Assembly: GCF_024609765.1 (NCBI RefSeq)
Contig: NZ_JANFDG010000001.1
Coordinates: 124,001-188,000 of the forward strand
Source: Shinella pollutisoli
GTDB lineage: Bacteria > Pseudomonadota > Alphaproteobacteria > Rhizobiales > Rhizobiaceae
Length of the DNA stretch: 64,000 bases
Reading direction: 5' to 3'
In this document: one piece after another, positions 39,419 to 47,965 of the stretch
Layout of the letters: every line of letters begins with the position of its first letter
Numbering within the stretch: position 1 is the first letter of the stretch
Notes under the pieces: generated by a model
What the model was told of the DNA's origin: nothing
Database searches by the model: none
The model's input: the letters and a program-made list of their open reading frames with translations, nothing else
Translations under genes and position numbers: made by a program

Positions 39419-39773
39419 CTTGATGTTTGCCAAGTGGATACGAAGGATAGGCGGCCTGCCTTGCCCGAGGCTCGCCCGGCGGCTGCGACCGATGGTCCCG
39501 TTCCTGCGTCGGGCGTGCCGGAATTGCGCAACTTTCGTCCATAAGCAGCAAAAAAACGGCATTGTGCCGCGGAATATTCAGGAAGCGTAAATGATTTCAT
39601 CCCTAAATTGGGGGCATCCGAGCGAGGGATTCAACCTCCGGCCGGCATGACGCCGGGTTCGGCCGCCACCCTTTCATGTATCCCATGAGGCCCATCGTGA
39701 GCCAGATCGTTTGCGCCCGCCGGCACCGGCGGGGCGACCGTCGCCGTGTGTCCTGACGACAGGATATCCCGTG
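39419..39773. other. 355-base intergenic region before the chemoreceptor operon
   Basis: This gap separates the AraC gene (minus) and a small gene (plus). It contains a classical intrinsic terminator reading leftward at 39550-39569 and a CCGCCGG-CA-CCGGCGG dyad near 39717-39733. No coding gene is convincing. Confidence 0.4.
39550..39569 (-). terminator. Intrinsic terminator on the minus strand without an upstream gene
   Basis: On the minus strand CGGCA-CAA-TGCCG (39569-39557) is followed by seven T residues (39556-39550), an intrinsic terminator form. No minus-strand gene lies to its right for nearly 3 kb, so it may end a small RNA or the leader of the AraC gene. Confidence 0.55.
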
Positions 39774-40019
39774 ATGGCCGACATCATCTCCCTCTCCGCC
39801 CATCTGTCCGACCGGCTGCAGAACCAGCGGCACATCGACATGCTCGCGGCCCTCGGCGAGGGACAGGCGCGCTTCGACTACCTCGCCGTGACGCGGGCCC
39901 TGCTGGACCAGAGCATGCACGACCTCGGCCGCATCCGGCAGGAGCTTCGCACGTTGGTCGCCGCCTGCGAGGACACCGGCCCGGACGGCCTGCCCGGCGG
40001 AGGAGACACGCCGGCCTGA
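39774..40019 (+). CDS. Small helical protein of the chemoreceptor operon, unknown
   Basis: An 81-residue, mostly helical, charged protein (M-A-D-I-I-S-L-S-A-H-L-S-D-R-L, then D-Y-L-A-V-T-R-A-L-L-D-Q-S and R-I-R-Q-E-L-R-T-L-V). It has no membrane segment; a Gly/Pro-rich tail follows. An AGGA site lies ~10 bases before ATG 39774. It precedes the chemoreceptor by 120 bases on the same strand. I do not recognise the family; the spaced Leu residues suggest a coiled-coil or protein-binding helix. Confidence 0.55.
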   Translation: MADIISLSAHLSDRLQNQRHIDMLAALGEGQARFDYLAVTRALLDQSMHDLGRIRQELRTLVAACEDTGPDGLPGGGDTPA

Positions 40020-40139
40020 CCGGGGCCGGACAGCACATCCGACACGAGCGGCTCGGTCGCCCGCAAGGCAGGCGCGGACAGAGGCCTGCCTCCCCTTACC
40101 CTTCCCCTTCCCCCAAGAACCGCCACGGGAAACATCGCA

Positions 40140-42029
40140 ATGGCTAGAGCAACCGGTTTGAAGATCATGACCCGCCTGGGCCTCGGCTTCGGCTTCGTCC
40201 TCCTCCTGATGCTGGCCCTGACCTTCCAGTCGATCCGAGAGGTCAACCACATCAGCGGCAACCTTCAGGTCACCAACGAGGTGAACAGCGTCAAGCAGCG
40301 CTTCGCCATCAACTTCCGCGGCAGCGTGCACGACCGCGCCATCGCGATCCGCGACGTGGTGCTGGCCGGCGACGCCGCCGACCGCGAGGCCTCCGTCATC
40401 CTCATCGAGAAGCTCGCCGCCGCCTATGCCGAAAACGAGGTGAAGCTCGACGCGATGCTGGCCGCGCCGGACGGCGCCACGCCGGTGGAGCGCGGCATCG
40501 CCGCCGAGATCGCCGAGGTGCAGGCGAAGACCAATCCGCTCGTCACTCGGATCATCGACCTGACGCGCGGCGGCAGCACCGCCGAGGCGGAAGCCATCCT
40601 GCTTTCCTCCGCCCGCCCGCTCTTCGTCGACTGGCTCGCCGCCATCAACAAGTTCATCGACTACCAGGAGAACCTGAACAAGACGATCGGCGAGGACGTC
40701 TCGCATTCGGCGAGCAGCTTCCAGCGCCTGTCGCTGACCGGCCTGTCGATCGCGCTGGCGCTCGCCGCGGCCGCCGCCTATGTCGTCAGCCGCTCGGTCA
40801 CCCTGCCGATCGCCCGCCTCCAGGCCATGCTGATGCGCATGGCCTCCGGCGAGATGGATTCCGACCTCGAGCTCGCCAAGCGGCGCGACGAGATCGGCGG
40901 CCTCGCCAAGGCGGTCGAGGAGGTGCGCTCGGCGATCGTCGCCAATGCCGAACGGCAGGCGGACGCCGCCCGTGCGGCCAGCGAACGGGCCCAGCAGGAG
41001 ATGGAGCGCGCGCGCCGCGAGGGACAGGAGAAGATCGTCGCGGAAGTGGTCGACAAGCTCGGCGCCGGCCTGGAACGGCTGTCGCAGTGCAATATCCGCA
41101 TGACGATCGACGAGCCCTTCTCCGAGCCCTTCGACGGCCTGCGCCGCGACTTCAACGACTCCATCGCCACCTTCCAGGAGACCCTGTCGCAGGTCATGCA
41201 GCGCACCCGCGCGATCTACGAGAACGGCATCGAGATGCGCGAGGCGGCCATGCAGCTCGCCGACCGCACGCAGAAGCAGGCGGCCTCGCTGGAGGAGACC
41301 TCCGCCTCGCTCGAACAGGTGACCGTCACGGTGCGGCTTTCGACCGACCGCACCCAGGAGACCCGCAAGCTGGTGAAGCAGGCCCGCGACTGTGCCGACG
41401 CCTCCAGCGCCATCGTCGGCGACACCGTCATGGCGATGCAGCGCATCGAGAGCGCCTCGCAGGAGATCTCCTCGATCATCGGCGTCATCGACGAGATCGC
41501 CTTCCAGACCAACCTGCTTGCATTGAACGCCGGGGTGGAGGCTGCCCGTGCGGGCGACGCCGGCAAGGGCTTCGCCGTCGTCGCCACCGAGGTGCGCGAG
41601 CTCGCCCAGCGCTCGGCCAAGGCCGCCAAGGAGATCAAGGCGCTGATCGGCAACTCCAACACCGAGGTCGACGCCGGCGTGCGGCTCGTCGGCGAGACGG
41701 GCGAGGCGCTTGCCCGCATCGGCAACTTCGTCAATTCCATCGACCAGCATATCGACGCGATCGCCTCGGCGGCCGAGGAACAGACGGCCGGATTGCAGCA
41801 GATCAATGCGGCCGTCAGCGAAATCGACAGGATGACGCAGCAGAACGCCGGCATGGTGGATCGGACCACGACGATCAGCCACACGCTCGCGGAAGGCTCG
41901 ACGATGCTCACCGAACTCGTCAACCGCTTCAAGCTGAACCGGCGCTCGACCATACGGGAGCCGGGGACGACCGCCGCGCTCGCCGGCCCCGCGCATGCGG
42001 CGGCCGGACGAGACCAGCGCGCCGCCTGA
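40140..42029 (+). CDS. Methyl-accepting chemotaxis protein
   Basis: A 629-residue chemoreceptor. TM1 (~8-30) and TM2 (~193-213) enclose a periplasmic four-helix-bundle sensor (~32-190). A HAMP domain follows (~215-265), then a cytoplasmic coiled coil with the MA signalling tip [20 protein letters not shown] near residue 455. Adaptation helices flank it. The C terminus is disordered and lacks an N-W-E-T-F tail, so CheR recruitment by tail is not expected. It signals through CheA/CheW, none of which is nearby, so it is an orphan receptor. The ligand is unknown. Confidence 0.9.
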   Translation: MARATGLKIMTRLGLGFGFVLLLMLALTFQSIREVNHISGNLQVTNEVNSVKQRFAINFRGSVHDRAIAIRDVVLAGDAADREASVILIEKLAAAYAENEVKLDAMLAAPDGATPVERGIAAEIAEVQAKTNPLVTRIIDLTRGGSTAEAEAILLSSARPLFVDWLAAINKFIDYQENLNKTIGEDVSHSASSFQRLSLTGLSIALALAAAAAYVVSRSVTLPIARLQAMLMRMASGEMDSDLELAKRRDEIGGLAKAVEEVRSAIVANAERQADAARAASERAQQEMERARREGQEKIVAEVVDKLGAGLERLSQCNIRMTIDEPFSEPFDGLRRDFNDSIATFQETLSQVMQRTRAIYENGIEMREAAMQLADRTQKQAASLEETSASLEQVTVTVRLSTDRTQETRKLVKQARDCADASSAIVGDTVMAMQRIESASQEISSIIGVIDEIAFQTNLLALNAGVEAARAGDAGKGFAVVATEVRELAQRSAKAAKEIKALIGNSNTEVDAGVRLVGETGEALARIGNFVNSIDQHIDAIASAAEEQTAGLQQINAAVSEIDRMTQQNAGMVDRTTTISHTLAEGSTMLTELVNRFKLNRRSTIREPGTTAALAGPAHAAAGRDQRAA

Positions 42030-42099
42030 CACCAGCATCGAGAGCGCCGGCGAAAGCCGGCGCTTTCATCCGATTTCCGCCGAACGATCCGATCCGAAG

Positions 42100-42324
42100 A
42101 TGGTCAGCGAACATTCACTCGACACCGCGATCAACGCCCTGATCGACGAACTGCTGGCACTGGGCTGCGAAGTCGTCGCCATCGGCCGGGGCTACTGCAT
42201 CAGCGAGCCGGAAGGCATGGAGCCGATCGTCAAGCGCGTGCTCGACGGCTTCGGCCCGCGCGACCACCTGATGCCGCTCTTCAACGCCATCCTGCGCGAG
42301 CGCGGGCTCTCCATCGACATCTAG
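42100..42324 (+). CDS. Small alpha/beta protein after the chemoreceptor, unknown
   Basis: A 74-residue protein (D-T-A-I-N-A-L-I-D-E-L-L-A-L-G-C-E-V-V-A-I-G, then R-D-H-L-M-P-L-F-N-A-I-L). It begins 70 bases after the chemoreceptor stop and ends at the convergent LuxR gene (3 bases overlap). The helix-strand pattern suggests a folded domain. I do not recognise it. Codon use is like its neighbours. ATG 42100 has a weak ribosome site (GAAGA), so the start is approximate. Confidence 0.5.
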   Translation: MVSEHSLDTAINALIDELLALGCEVVAIGRGYCISEPEGMEPIVKRVLDGFGPRDHLMPLFNAILRERGLSIDI

Positions 42325-43067
42325 CTTATGAGCCGGCGCCGGATCGCCTCCGCCACGGCCTGGGAGCGGTTGTTGGCACCGAGCTTCTTCACCGCCGCCT
42401 TGATATAGGTGTTGACGGTGTCGTTCTGGTAGCCGGTCGCCTCGGCGATCTCGCCGCTGGTGAGCCCGCGGCTGGCATGCGACAGGCAGGCGATCTCTCC
42501 CTTCGACAGGCGCAGCTGCTGCGCGGCGAAGCGCTCCATCAGCGGCCGCGTGATCACGGTGTGGATCGGCTCGGCGATCAGCTCGAGGAAGGCGACCTCG
42601 TCACGGTCGAACGGCGTCGCCCGCGTGAAGAACACCGCGCCGTAGACGGTGTCGTCGCGCCGGATCGGCACGAGCGTCCGGTTGTGCACGCCGAACAGCT
42701 CCGACAGGTATGCAAGGCGCGCCGGCGGCGGCGACAGGGCGTAGACGTCCCTCTCCTCCACGGTCTTCCGCGTCTTCACGGCCGCCAGGAGAACGGGGTC
42801 GGCGAGGGCCAGGCGCTCGGCCTCGTAGGTGTCGACGAAGGCCGGCGGCAGGTCGGTATCGACCGACTGGCCCTCGCCGAAACGATAGTGCTCCACGTCG
42901 AGACCGAGGACCGCGATATGGTCGAAGGCGATGGCCCGGCGAAAGCGGTCCAGCACGTCGTTGCGGCCGAAATGGCGCAGACAGGGAACCGAACGCAGAT
43001 CGGGGAAGCGGTCGAGGGCATTCGGTGCCCCGACGAATAGCGCACTGATCGGCATCAGTCCTCTCAT
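42321..43067 (-). CDS. LuxR-family transcriptional regulator (VisN/VisR-like length)
   Basis: A 248-residue regulator. Residues ~185-245 form the LuxR helix-turn-helix (L-S-K-G-E-I-A-C-L-S-H-A-S-R-G-L-T-S-G-E-I-A, then N-D-T-V-N-T-Y-I-K-A-A-V-K-K-L-G). The N-terminal ~170 residues form an autoinducer-binding-like fold with E-H-Y-R-F-G-E-G and D-P-V-L-L, without the full set of AHL-contact residues. Location by a chemoreceptor resembles rhizobial motility regulators of similar size, but I would not name it so. Start 43067 or 43055 are both possible. It converges on a small gene. Confidence 0.75.
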   Translation of the reverse strand: MRGLMPISALFVGAPNALDRFPDLRSVPCLRHFGRNDVLDRFRRAIAFDHIAVLGLDVEHYRFGEGQSVDTDLPPAFVDTYEAERLALADPVLLAAVKTRKTVEERDVYALSPPPARLAYLSELFGVHNRTLVPIRRDDTVYGAVFFTRATPFDRDEVAFLELIAEPIHTVITRPLMERFAAQQLRLSKGEIACLSHASRGLTSGEIAEATGYQNDTVNTYIKAAVKKLGANNRSQAVAEAIRRRLIS

Positions 43068-43229
43068 TCCTTGCTTCGGTCAAATCTGTTGGGCGATGGT
43101 TAGGCAAACGTTAAAGCGCGCCCGTGAAATCTCGCGTGCCGTCCCGCCATGCGGCGCGATCCGGAACAAGCCGGCCTTCCCGGTGTTACGTCCGCATACC
43201 GTTCCCGATCACGCGAAGGAGACCCCACC

Positions 43230-43430
43230 ATGGCCATCGACAAACCGAAGGACGGTGCCCCGGGCACCACGGAACAATCGCCCCGCTGGGAAGGCCCCGA
43301 GGCGACCCGGCCGCGCGGCTACCTGCCGGCCAAGGACGACCCGGATCACGACCGCGACGCCGCCGGGGAGACCAACAAGGACCCCGTGCGCAGCAAGGTC
43401 GGCGACGCGCTGAAGACCCGCGGCGACTGA
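43230..43430 (+). CDS. Small hydrophilic protein beside the Ku/LigD island
   Basis: A 66-residue strongly hydrophilic protein, rich in Asp, Lys, Pro and Gly, with no predicted fold (D-K-P-K-D-G-A-P-G-T-T-E-Q at the start and D-D-P-D-H-D-R-D near residue 38). GAAGGAG lies 10 bases before ATG 43230. It precedes ku by 66 bases on the same strand. Probably disordered; its function is unknown. It could be a stress-induced small protein in the repair/stress island. Confidence 0.5.
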   Translation: MAIDKPKDGAPGTTEQSPRWEGPEATRPRGYLPAKDDPDHDRDAAGETNKDPVRSKVGDALKTRGD

Positions 43431-43496
43431 GCCCCGCCGCCCGGAACAAATCGTCCGGGCGGGCGTTGGCAGACGGTTGGAACCGGAGGGTTGGAC

Positions 43497-44339
43497 GTGG
43501 CGCCCAGAGCGAACTGGAAAGGCTTCCTGAAGATCGGCGACCTCGCCTGCGCCGTCGCCCTCTATACCGCCGCCTCGACGAGCGAGCGCGTCGCCTTCCA
43601 CATGGTCAACCGCGCGACCGGCCACCGGCTGCAGCGCCAGTTCGTCGATAGCGGCACCGGCAAGCCGGTCGAGCGCGAAGACCAGGCGAAGGGATACGAG
43701 GCGGCGGCGAACGACTATATCGTGCTCGAAGCCGACGAGGTGGCGGCCGCCGTTCCCGAGAGCGACAAGACGCTCGCGGTCTCCGCCTTCCTCGACTGCG
43801 AGGACATCGACGATCTCTTCTTCGACAAGCCCTATTATCTCGCGCCGGCCGACAAGGCGGCGGCGGAGGCCTTCGCGCTGATGCGCGAGGGGATGCGCAA
43901 GCGCAGCGTCGCCGCGATCGCCCGCACCGTGCTCTTCCGCCGCGTGCGCACCCTGTTGATCCGCCCGCACGACGCGGGCATGATCGCCACGACGCTCAAC
44001 TTCGACTACGAGGTGCGCTCCGCGGCCGAGGCCTTCGCCGACATTCCGCAGATCGACATCGGCGGCGAGATGCTGGAGCTCGCCGAGCACATCATCGGCA
44101 AGAAGCGCGGCCGCTTCGATCCCGCCGCCTTCGACGACCGCTATGACGCGGCACTCGCCGAACTGGTCCGGGCCAAGATCGAGGGCCGGGCGATCAAGGC
44201 CCCGCCCGCCCCGAAGGAGGGCAAGGTCATCGACCTGATGGAGGCGCTGCGCGCGAGCGCCGGCGAGGCGGACGGCAGGAAGGGCAAGCGGAAGGCGGCG
44301 AAATCCGCGCCGGCCGCCAAGCGGCGCAAGGCGGGCTGA
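43497..44339 (+). CDS. ku: Ku DNA end-binding protein
   Basis: A 280-residue bacterial Ku. The N terminus W-K-G-F-L-K-I-G and the H-M-V-N-R-A-T-G-H-R, V-E-R-E-D-Q-A-K-G-Y-E blocks (~20-70) are typical; a central ring-forming core runs to ~230 and a Lys/Arg/Ala-rich C-terminal tail (~255-280) is thought to stimulate LigD. GTG 43497 is chosen because GGAGGG lies 7 bases before it. Ku dimers encircle double-strand ends and recruit LigD for non-homologous end joining. It is 3 bases from ligD, in operon with it. A second ku lies on the other side of ligD. Confidence 0.9.
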   Translation: MAPRANWKGFLKIGDLACAVALYTAASTSERVAFHMVNRATGHRLQRQFVDSGTGKPVEREDQAKGYEAAANDYIVLEADEVAAAVPESDKTLAVSAFLDCEDIDDLFFDKPYYLAPADKAAAEAFALMREGMRKRSVAAIARTVLFRRVRTLLIRPHDAGMIATTLNFDYEVRSAAEAFADIPQIDIGGEMLELAEHIIGKKRGRFDPAAFDDRYDAALAELVRAKIEGRAIKAPPAPKEGKVIDLMEALRASAGEADGRKGKRKAAKSAPAAKRRKAG

Positions 44340-44342
44340 TCC

Positions 44343-46871
44343 ATGGCGACACTCGACGTCTACCGGCAGAAGCGCGATTTCTCGACCACGCCCGAGCCGA
44401 AGGGCCGCAAGGCGCGCGCCCGCGGCAACAGCTTCGTCATCCAGAAGCACGACGCCACCCGCCTGCACTACGATTTCCGGCTGGAGATGGACGGCGTGCT
44501 GAAGAGCTGGGCGGTGACGCGCGGCCCGAGCCTCGTGCCGGGCGACAAGCGGCTCGCCGTCCATGTCGAGGACCACCCGCTCGACTACGGCGGCTTCGAG
44601 GGCACGATCCCCAAGGGCGAATACGGCGGCGGCACCGTGCTCCTCTGGGACCGCGGCACCTGGACGCCGCTCGGCGATGTCGCCAAAGCCTATGCCAAGG
44701 GCCATCTCGAATTCGAGCTGTCCGGCGAGAAGCTGCACGGGCGCTGGCACCTCATCCGCATGCAGGGCAAGCCGCGCGAGAAGCGCGAGAACTGGCTGCT
44801 GATCAAGGGCGACGACGACTTCGCCCGCGCGGCCGACGAGCCGGACATCCTGGAGGAGCGGCCGGAATCGGTGAAGACCGGCCGCGACCTCGCCGACATC
44901 GCCGGGGAGGCGCCCGGCTGGTCCTCGAAGACCGGCCGCATCCGCAAGACGGCCAAAAAAAATCCGCCGCCGCCCGAGCCGGAGGACGAGGCGCTGCCGG
45001 ACCCGTCCGGCGCGAAGGGCGCCCGCAAGGCCGCGCTTCCCGATTTCATCGAGCCGATGCTCGCCACGCTCGCCGCCGCGCCGCCGCCCGGCGAGCAATG
45101 GCTGCACGAGATCAAGTTCGACGGCTACCGCCTTCAGGCGCGGATCGAGGCGGGGCGGGTGAAGCTGCTCACCCGCAGCGGCCTCGACTGGACGAAGAAA
45201 TTCGGCAAGACGGTCCCCGACGCGCTGCGGGCGCTGCCGGTCGGCACCGCCATCATCGACGGCGAGCTGGTGGTGGAGACGGCTGCCGGCGCCTCGGATT
45301 TCTCCGCGCTCCAGGCCGACCTCTCCGACGGGCGCAGCGACCGCTTCGTCTTCTATGCCTTCGACCTTCTCCATCTCGACGGCTACGACCTCACGCGCCT
45401 GCCGCTCGTCGAGCGCAAGGCCATGCTGGAGCCGCTGGTGGCGGAGGCCGGCGGGGCGCTGCGCTACAGCGCGCATTTCTCCGAAAGCGGCGAGATGGTG
45501 AAGCGCCACGCCTGCCGCCTCAGCCTGGAGGGGGTCGTCTCCAAGCTTCGCAACGCGCCCTACCGCGCCGGCCGCACAAAGAGCTGGATCAAGTCGAAAT
45601 GCTCGGCCCGGCAGGAATTCGTGATCGGCGGCTTCATCCCCTCGACCGTGTCGCGCAAGGCGATCGGCTCGCTGGTGCTCGGCGTCAACGAGGAGGGCGC
45701 GCTCACCCCGGTCGGCCGCGTCGGCACCGGCTTCACCGGCAGCGTCGCCGCCCAGCTCTTCAAGCGGCTCGACGGGCTGCGCGCCGAGAAGAGCCCCTTC
45801 TCCCGCCCGCTCAACGCCGAGGAGGGCCGCGGCGGCGTGCGCTACGTGCGGCCGGAGCTCGTGGCCGAGGTCGAGTTCCGCGCCTGGACGGCGGACGGGC
45901 ACCTGCGCCACGCCTCCTTCCGCGGCCTGCGCGAGGACAAGCCGGCGACCGATGTCGTGCGCGAGACCCCTTCCGGCAAGGCGCCGCCGAAGGAGAAGCC
46001 GCAGCGCCGCACCGTGCGGCTTACCCATCCCGACCGGATCTACTGGCCGGACGAGGGCGTGACGAAGGAGGGGCTCGCCGACTACTACACCGAGGTCTGG
46101 CGCCATATCGCGCCGCACATCGTCGGGCGGCCGCTCGCGCTCCTGCGCGCGCCCTCCGGCATCGACGGCCAGAAATTCTTCCAGAAACACGCCTGGAAGG
46201 GCGTCAATCCGAATATCCGCCTCGTGCAGGATCCCGAGGAGAAGGACGGCGAGCCGCTGATCGCCATCGACGATTTCGACGGGCTGATGGGACTGGTGCA
46301 GTCGGCGGTGCTGGAGATCCATCCCTGGGGCTCGACGCTCGACGACTGGGAACGGCCGGACCGGATCATCATGGACCTCGATCCCGGCGAGGGCGTCGCC
46401 TGGCCGGCAGTCCTCGCCGCGGCGCAGGAGACGCGCGAGCGGCTTGAGGCGACGGGGCTTGCCGCCTTCGTCAAGACCTCCGGCGGCAAGGGCCTGCACG
46501 TCGTCGCCCCGCTCGAACCCTCCGCCGACTGGCCGCAGGTCAAGGCCTTCTGCAAGGCGCTCGCCGACGCCATGGCGTCCGACAGCCCGGACGCCTACGT
46601 CTCGACGATCAGCAAGGCGAAGCGGCGCGGCAAGATCCTGATCGACTACCTGCGCAACCAGCGCGGCATGACGGCCGTCGCCCCCTATTCCACCCGCGCC
46701 CGGCCGGGTGCGGCCGTCTCCATGCCGCTCGCCTGGGAGGAACTGGGACCGGAGATCGGCCCGGCCTATTTCACGGTGGAGAACACGCCGACCCGGCTCG
46801 CGGCGCTGAAGGCGGACCCCTGGGCGGATTTCACGGCGTCGGCGCGCAGGCTGCGGAAGGACAAGCCCTGA
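44343..46871 (+). CDS. ligD: Multifunctional DNA ligase D (phosphoesterase-ligase-polymerase)
   Basis: An 842-residue ligase of non-homologous end joining. Domain order is PE (residues ~25-190, with H-Y-D-F-R-L-E near residue 40 and G-E-Y-G-G-G-T-V), ATP-dependent ligase (~220-530, adenylated Lys 258 in E-I-K-F-D-G-Y-R, and E-G-V-V-S-K near residue 396), then primase-like polymerase (~560-842, M-D-L-D-P-G-E-G metal site near residue 678). The PE-LIG-POL order and length are typical of Rhizobium/Pseudomonas LigD. It trims, fills and seals ends held by Ku. It directly follows ku and converges with the second ku. Confidence 0.95.
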   Translation: MATLDVYRQKRDFSTTPEPKGRKARARGNSFVIQKHDATRLHYDFRLEMDGVLKSWAVTRGPSLVPGDKRLAVHVEDHPLDYGGFEGTIPKGEYGGGTVLLWDRGTWTPLGDVAKAYAKGHLEFELSGEKLHGRWHLIRMQGKPREKRENWLLIKGDDDFARAADEPDILEERPESVKTGRDLADIAGEAPGWSSKTGRIRKTAKKNPPPPEPEDEALPDPSGAKGARKAALPDFIEPMLATLAAAPPPGEQWLHEIKFDGYRLQARIEAGRVKLLTRSGLDWTKKFGKTVPDALRALPVGTAIIDGELVVETAAGASDFSALQADLSDGRSDRFVFYAFDLLHLDGYDLTRLPLVERKAMLEPLVAEAGGALRYSAHFSESGEMVKRHACRLSLEGVVSKLRNAPYRAGRTKSWIKSKCSARQEFVIGGFIPSTVSRKAIGSLVLGVNEEGALTPVGRVGTGFTGSVAAQLFKRLDGLRAEKSPFSRPLNAEEGRGGVRYVRPELVAEVEFRAWTADGHLRHASFRGLREDKPATDVVRETPSGKAPPKEKPQRRTVRLTHPDRIYWPDEGVTKEGLADYYTEVWRHIAPHIVGRPLALLRAPSGIDGQKFFQKHAWKGVNPNIRLVQDPEEKDGEPLIAIDDFDGLMGLVQSAVLEIHPWGSTLDDWERPDRIIMDLDPGEGVAWPAVLAAAQETRERLEATGLAAFVKTSGGKGLHVVAPLEPSADWPQVKAFCKALADAMASDSPDAYVSTISKAKRRGKILIDYLRNQRGMTAVAPYSTRARPGAAVSMPLAWEELGPEIGPAYFTVENTPTRLAALKADPWADFTASARRLRKDKP

Positions 46872-46900
46872 GGCATCGCGGGCGCGGAAAGACGCTTCGC

Positions 46901-46916
46901 GCATCCGTCCGGATGC
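46901..46916. terminator. Bidirectional hairpin between ligD and second ku
   Basis: GCATCC, GTCC and GGATGC form a 6-bp stem with a 4-base loop in the 51-base gap between these convergent genes. No U tract is present. Confidence 0.35.
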
Positions 46917-46922
46917 GGCGCC

Positions 46923-47720
46923 CTAGCGTTTCCCGCCTTCGGCCTTGAGGCTGCGGCGCAGCGCATCCATGATGTTGACCACGTTGCCGGCGGGCTCCGG
47001 CGCGGCCTTCGGCCTGGCGGGACGCTTCCTGCCCTTCTTCTTGGCGGCGATGATCTCCAGCAGGCGGTCCTGCACCGGGTCGGTCACCATGGCCGGCTCC
47101 CAGCCGCGCCTCTGCCTGTCGATCAGCTTGCCGACGAGGGCAAGGGCCTTGGCCTCCGGCCTGGCGCCGTCCGCCTTGCCGAAATAATCGGCCGCCTCGC
47201 GCACCTCGTCGCCGTAGCGCAGCGTCCAGACGACGATGCCGCGGTCGCGCGGCTCCAGCATCACCGCCCGTTCGCGCCGGTAGAGGACGAGCCGGGCGAT
47301 GCCGACGGTGCCGGTGGAGGCCATCGCCTGGCGGATCACGGCGAAGGCCTCCTCGCCCACCTTGTCGTCCGGCAGGAGGAAATGCGGCGTGTCATACCAG
47401 ATCCAGCCGATCGATTCCTTCGGCACGAACATCTCGATGTCGATGGTGCGCGTGCTTTCCAATGCCACCGCCGCGATCTCCTCGTCGTCGAGAACGATAT
47501 AGTCGTCCTCGCCGCGCTGGTAGCCCTTCGCCTCGTCCTCCTCGTCGACCGGCTTGCCGGTGACGGAATCGACGTAGCGGGCGACGACGGGATTGCCGGT
47601 GCGGCGGTTGAGGGTGCGGAAGCGGACCTTCTCCTCCTCGGAGACGGCCGGCATCATCGCCACGGGGCAGGTCACCAGCGACAGCTTCAGATAGCCTTTC
47701 CAGAAGGTGCGCGGGGCCAC
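46923..47720 (-). CDS. ku: Second Ku DNA end-binding protein
   Basis: A 265-residue Ku paralogue. W-K-G-Y-L-K-L-S-L-V-T-C-P-V at the N terminus and the V-D-E-E-D-E-A-K-G-Y-Q-R-G-E-D-D-Y block near residue 55 are Ku signatures; its tail (K-K-K-G-R-K-R near residue 230) is basic. GTG 47720 is chosen because GAGAGGG is ~8 bases upstream and it overlaps the preceding stop by one base (TAGTG). It may form heterodimers with, or act separately from, the first Ku. Its operon partners are a 73-residue protein and topoisomerase IB, a different arrangement from ku-ligD. Confidence 0.9.
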   Translation of the reverse strand: MAPRTFWKGYLKLSLVTCPVAMMPAVSEEEKVRFRTLNRRTGNPVVARYVDSVTGKPVDEEDEAKGYQRGEDDYIVLDDEEIAAVALESTRTIDIEMFVPKESIGWIWYDTPHFLLPDDKVGEEAFAVIRQAMASTGTVGIARLVLYRRERAVMLEPRDRGIVVWTLRYGDEVREAADYFGKADGARPEAKALALVGKLIDRQRRGWEPAMVTDPVQDRLLEIIAAKKKGRKRPARPKAAPEPAGNVVNIMDALRRSLKAEGGKR

Positions 47721-47941
47721 TAGCGTTCCCTCTCGAGCGGCAGGTGCCGCGACATGGCGAAGCGCTCGGCGAAGACGAGGTCTTCCTGCGTCACGATCGG
47801 CACGGGATCGGAGAGCATCGCCAGCAGGGTCTCGCGCGGGATGGACTCGTCCTCCAGCACCTCCATCAGCGCGCCGCGGGTCTCGCGTTCGGCCCTTAGC
47901 AGCGCCGCGAGCGCCAGTATCAGTCTGTCCTTGCCGTCCAT
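47720..47941 (-). CDS. Small helical protein coupled to second ku, unknown
   Basis: A 73-residue protein (M-D-G-K-D-R-L-I-L-A-L-A-A-L-L-R-A-E-R-E-T-R-G-A-L-M then charged). It has two helices and a short acidic middle (E-V-L-E-D-E-S-I). Its stop overlaps the second ku start (TAGTG), indicating translational coupling. I do not recognise a family. Presence between topoisomerase IB and ku suggests a DNA-repair accessory role, but this is inference only. Confidence 0.55.
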   Translation of the reverse strand: MDGKDRLILALAALLRAERETRGALMEVLEDESIPRETLLAMLSDPVPIVTQEDLVFAERFAMSRHLPLERER

Positions 47942-47965
47942 ACGGGCCTCCCGCTCGTCGCGTTG

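Noticed and set aside
39600-39640. Sigma28-like motor promoter before the chemoreceptor operon
   Set aside because: The TAAA element has no GCCGATAA-type -10 at proper spacing.
43209-46904. A 1231-codon open frame on the minus strand opposite ku-ligD
   Set aside because: It is a shadow of LigD in a high-GC genome; its composition is Arg/Gly/Asp/Leu-rich without domains, while the plus strand encodes complete Ku and LigD.
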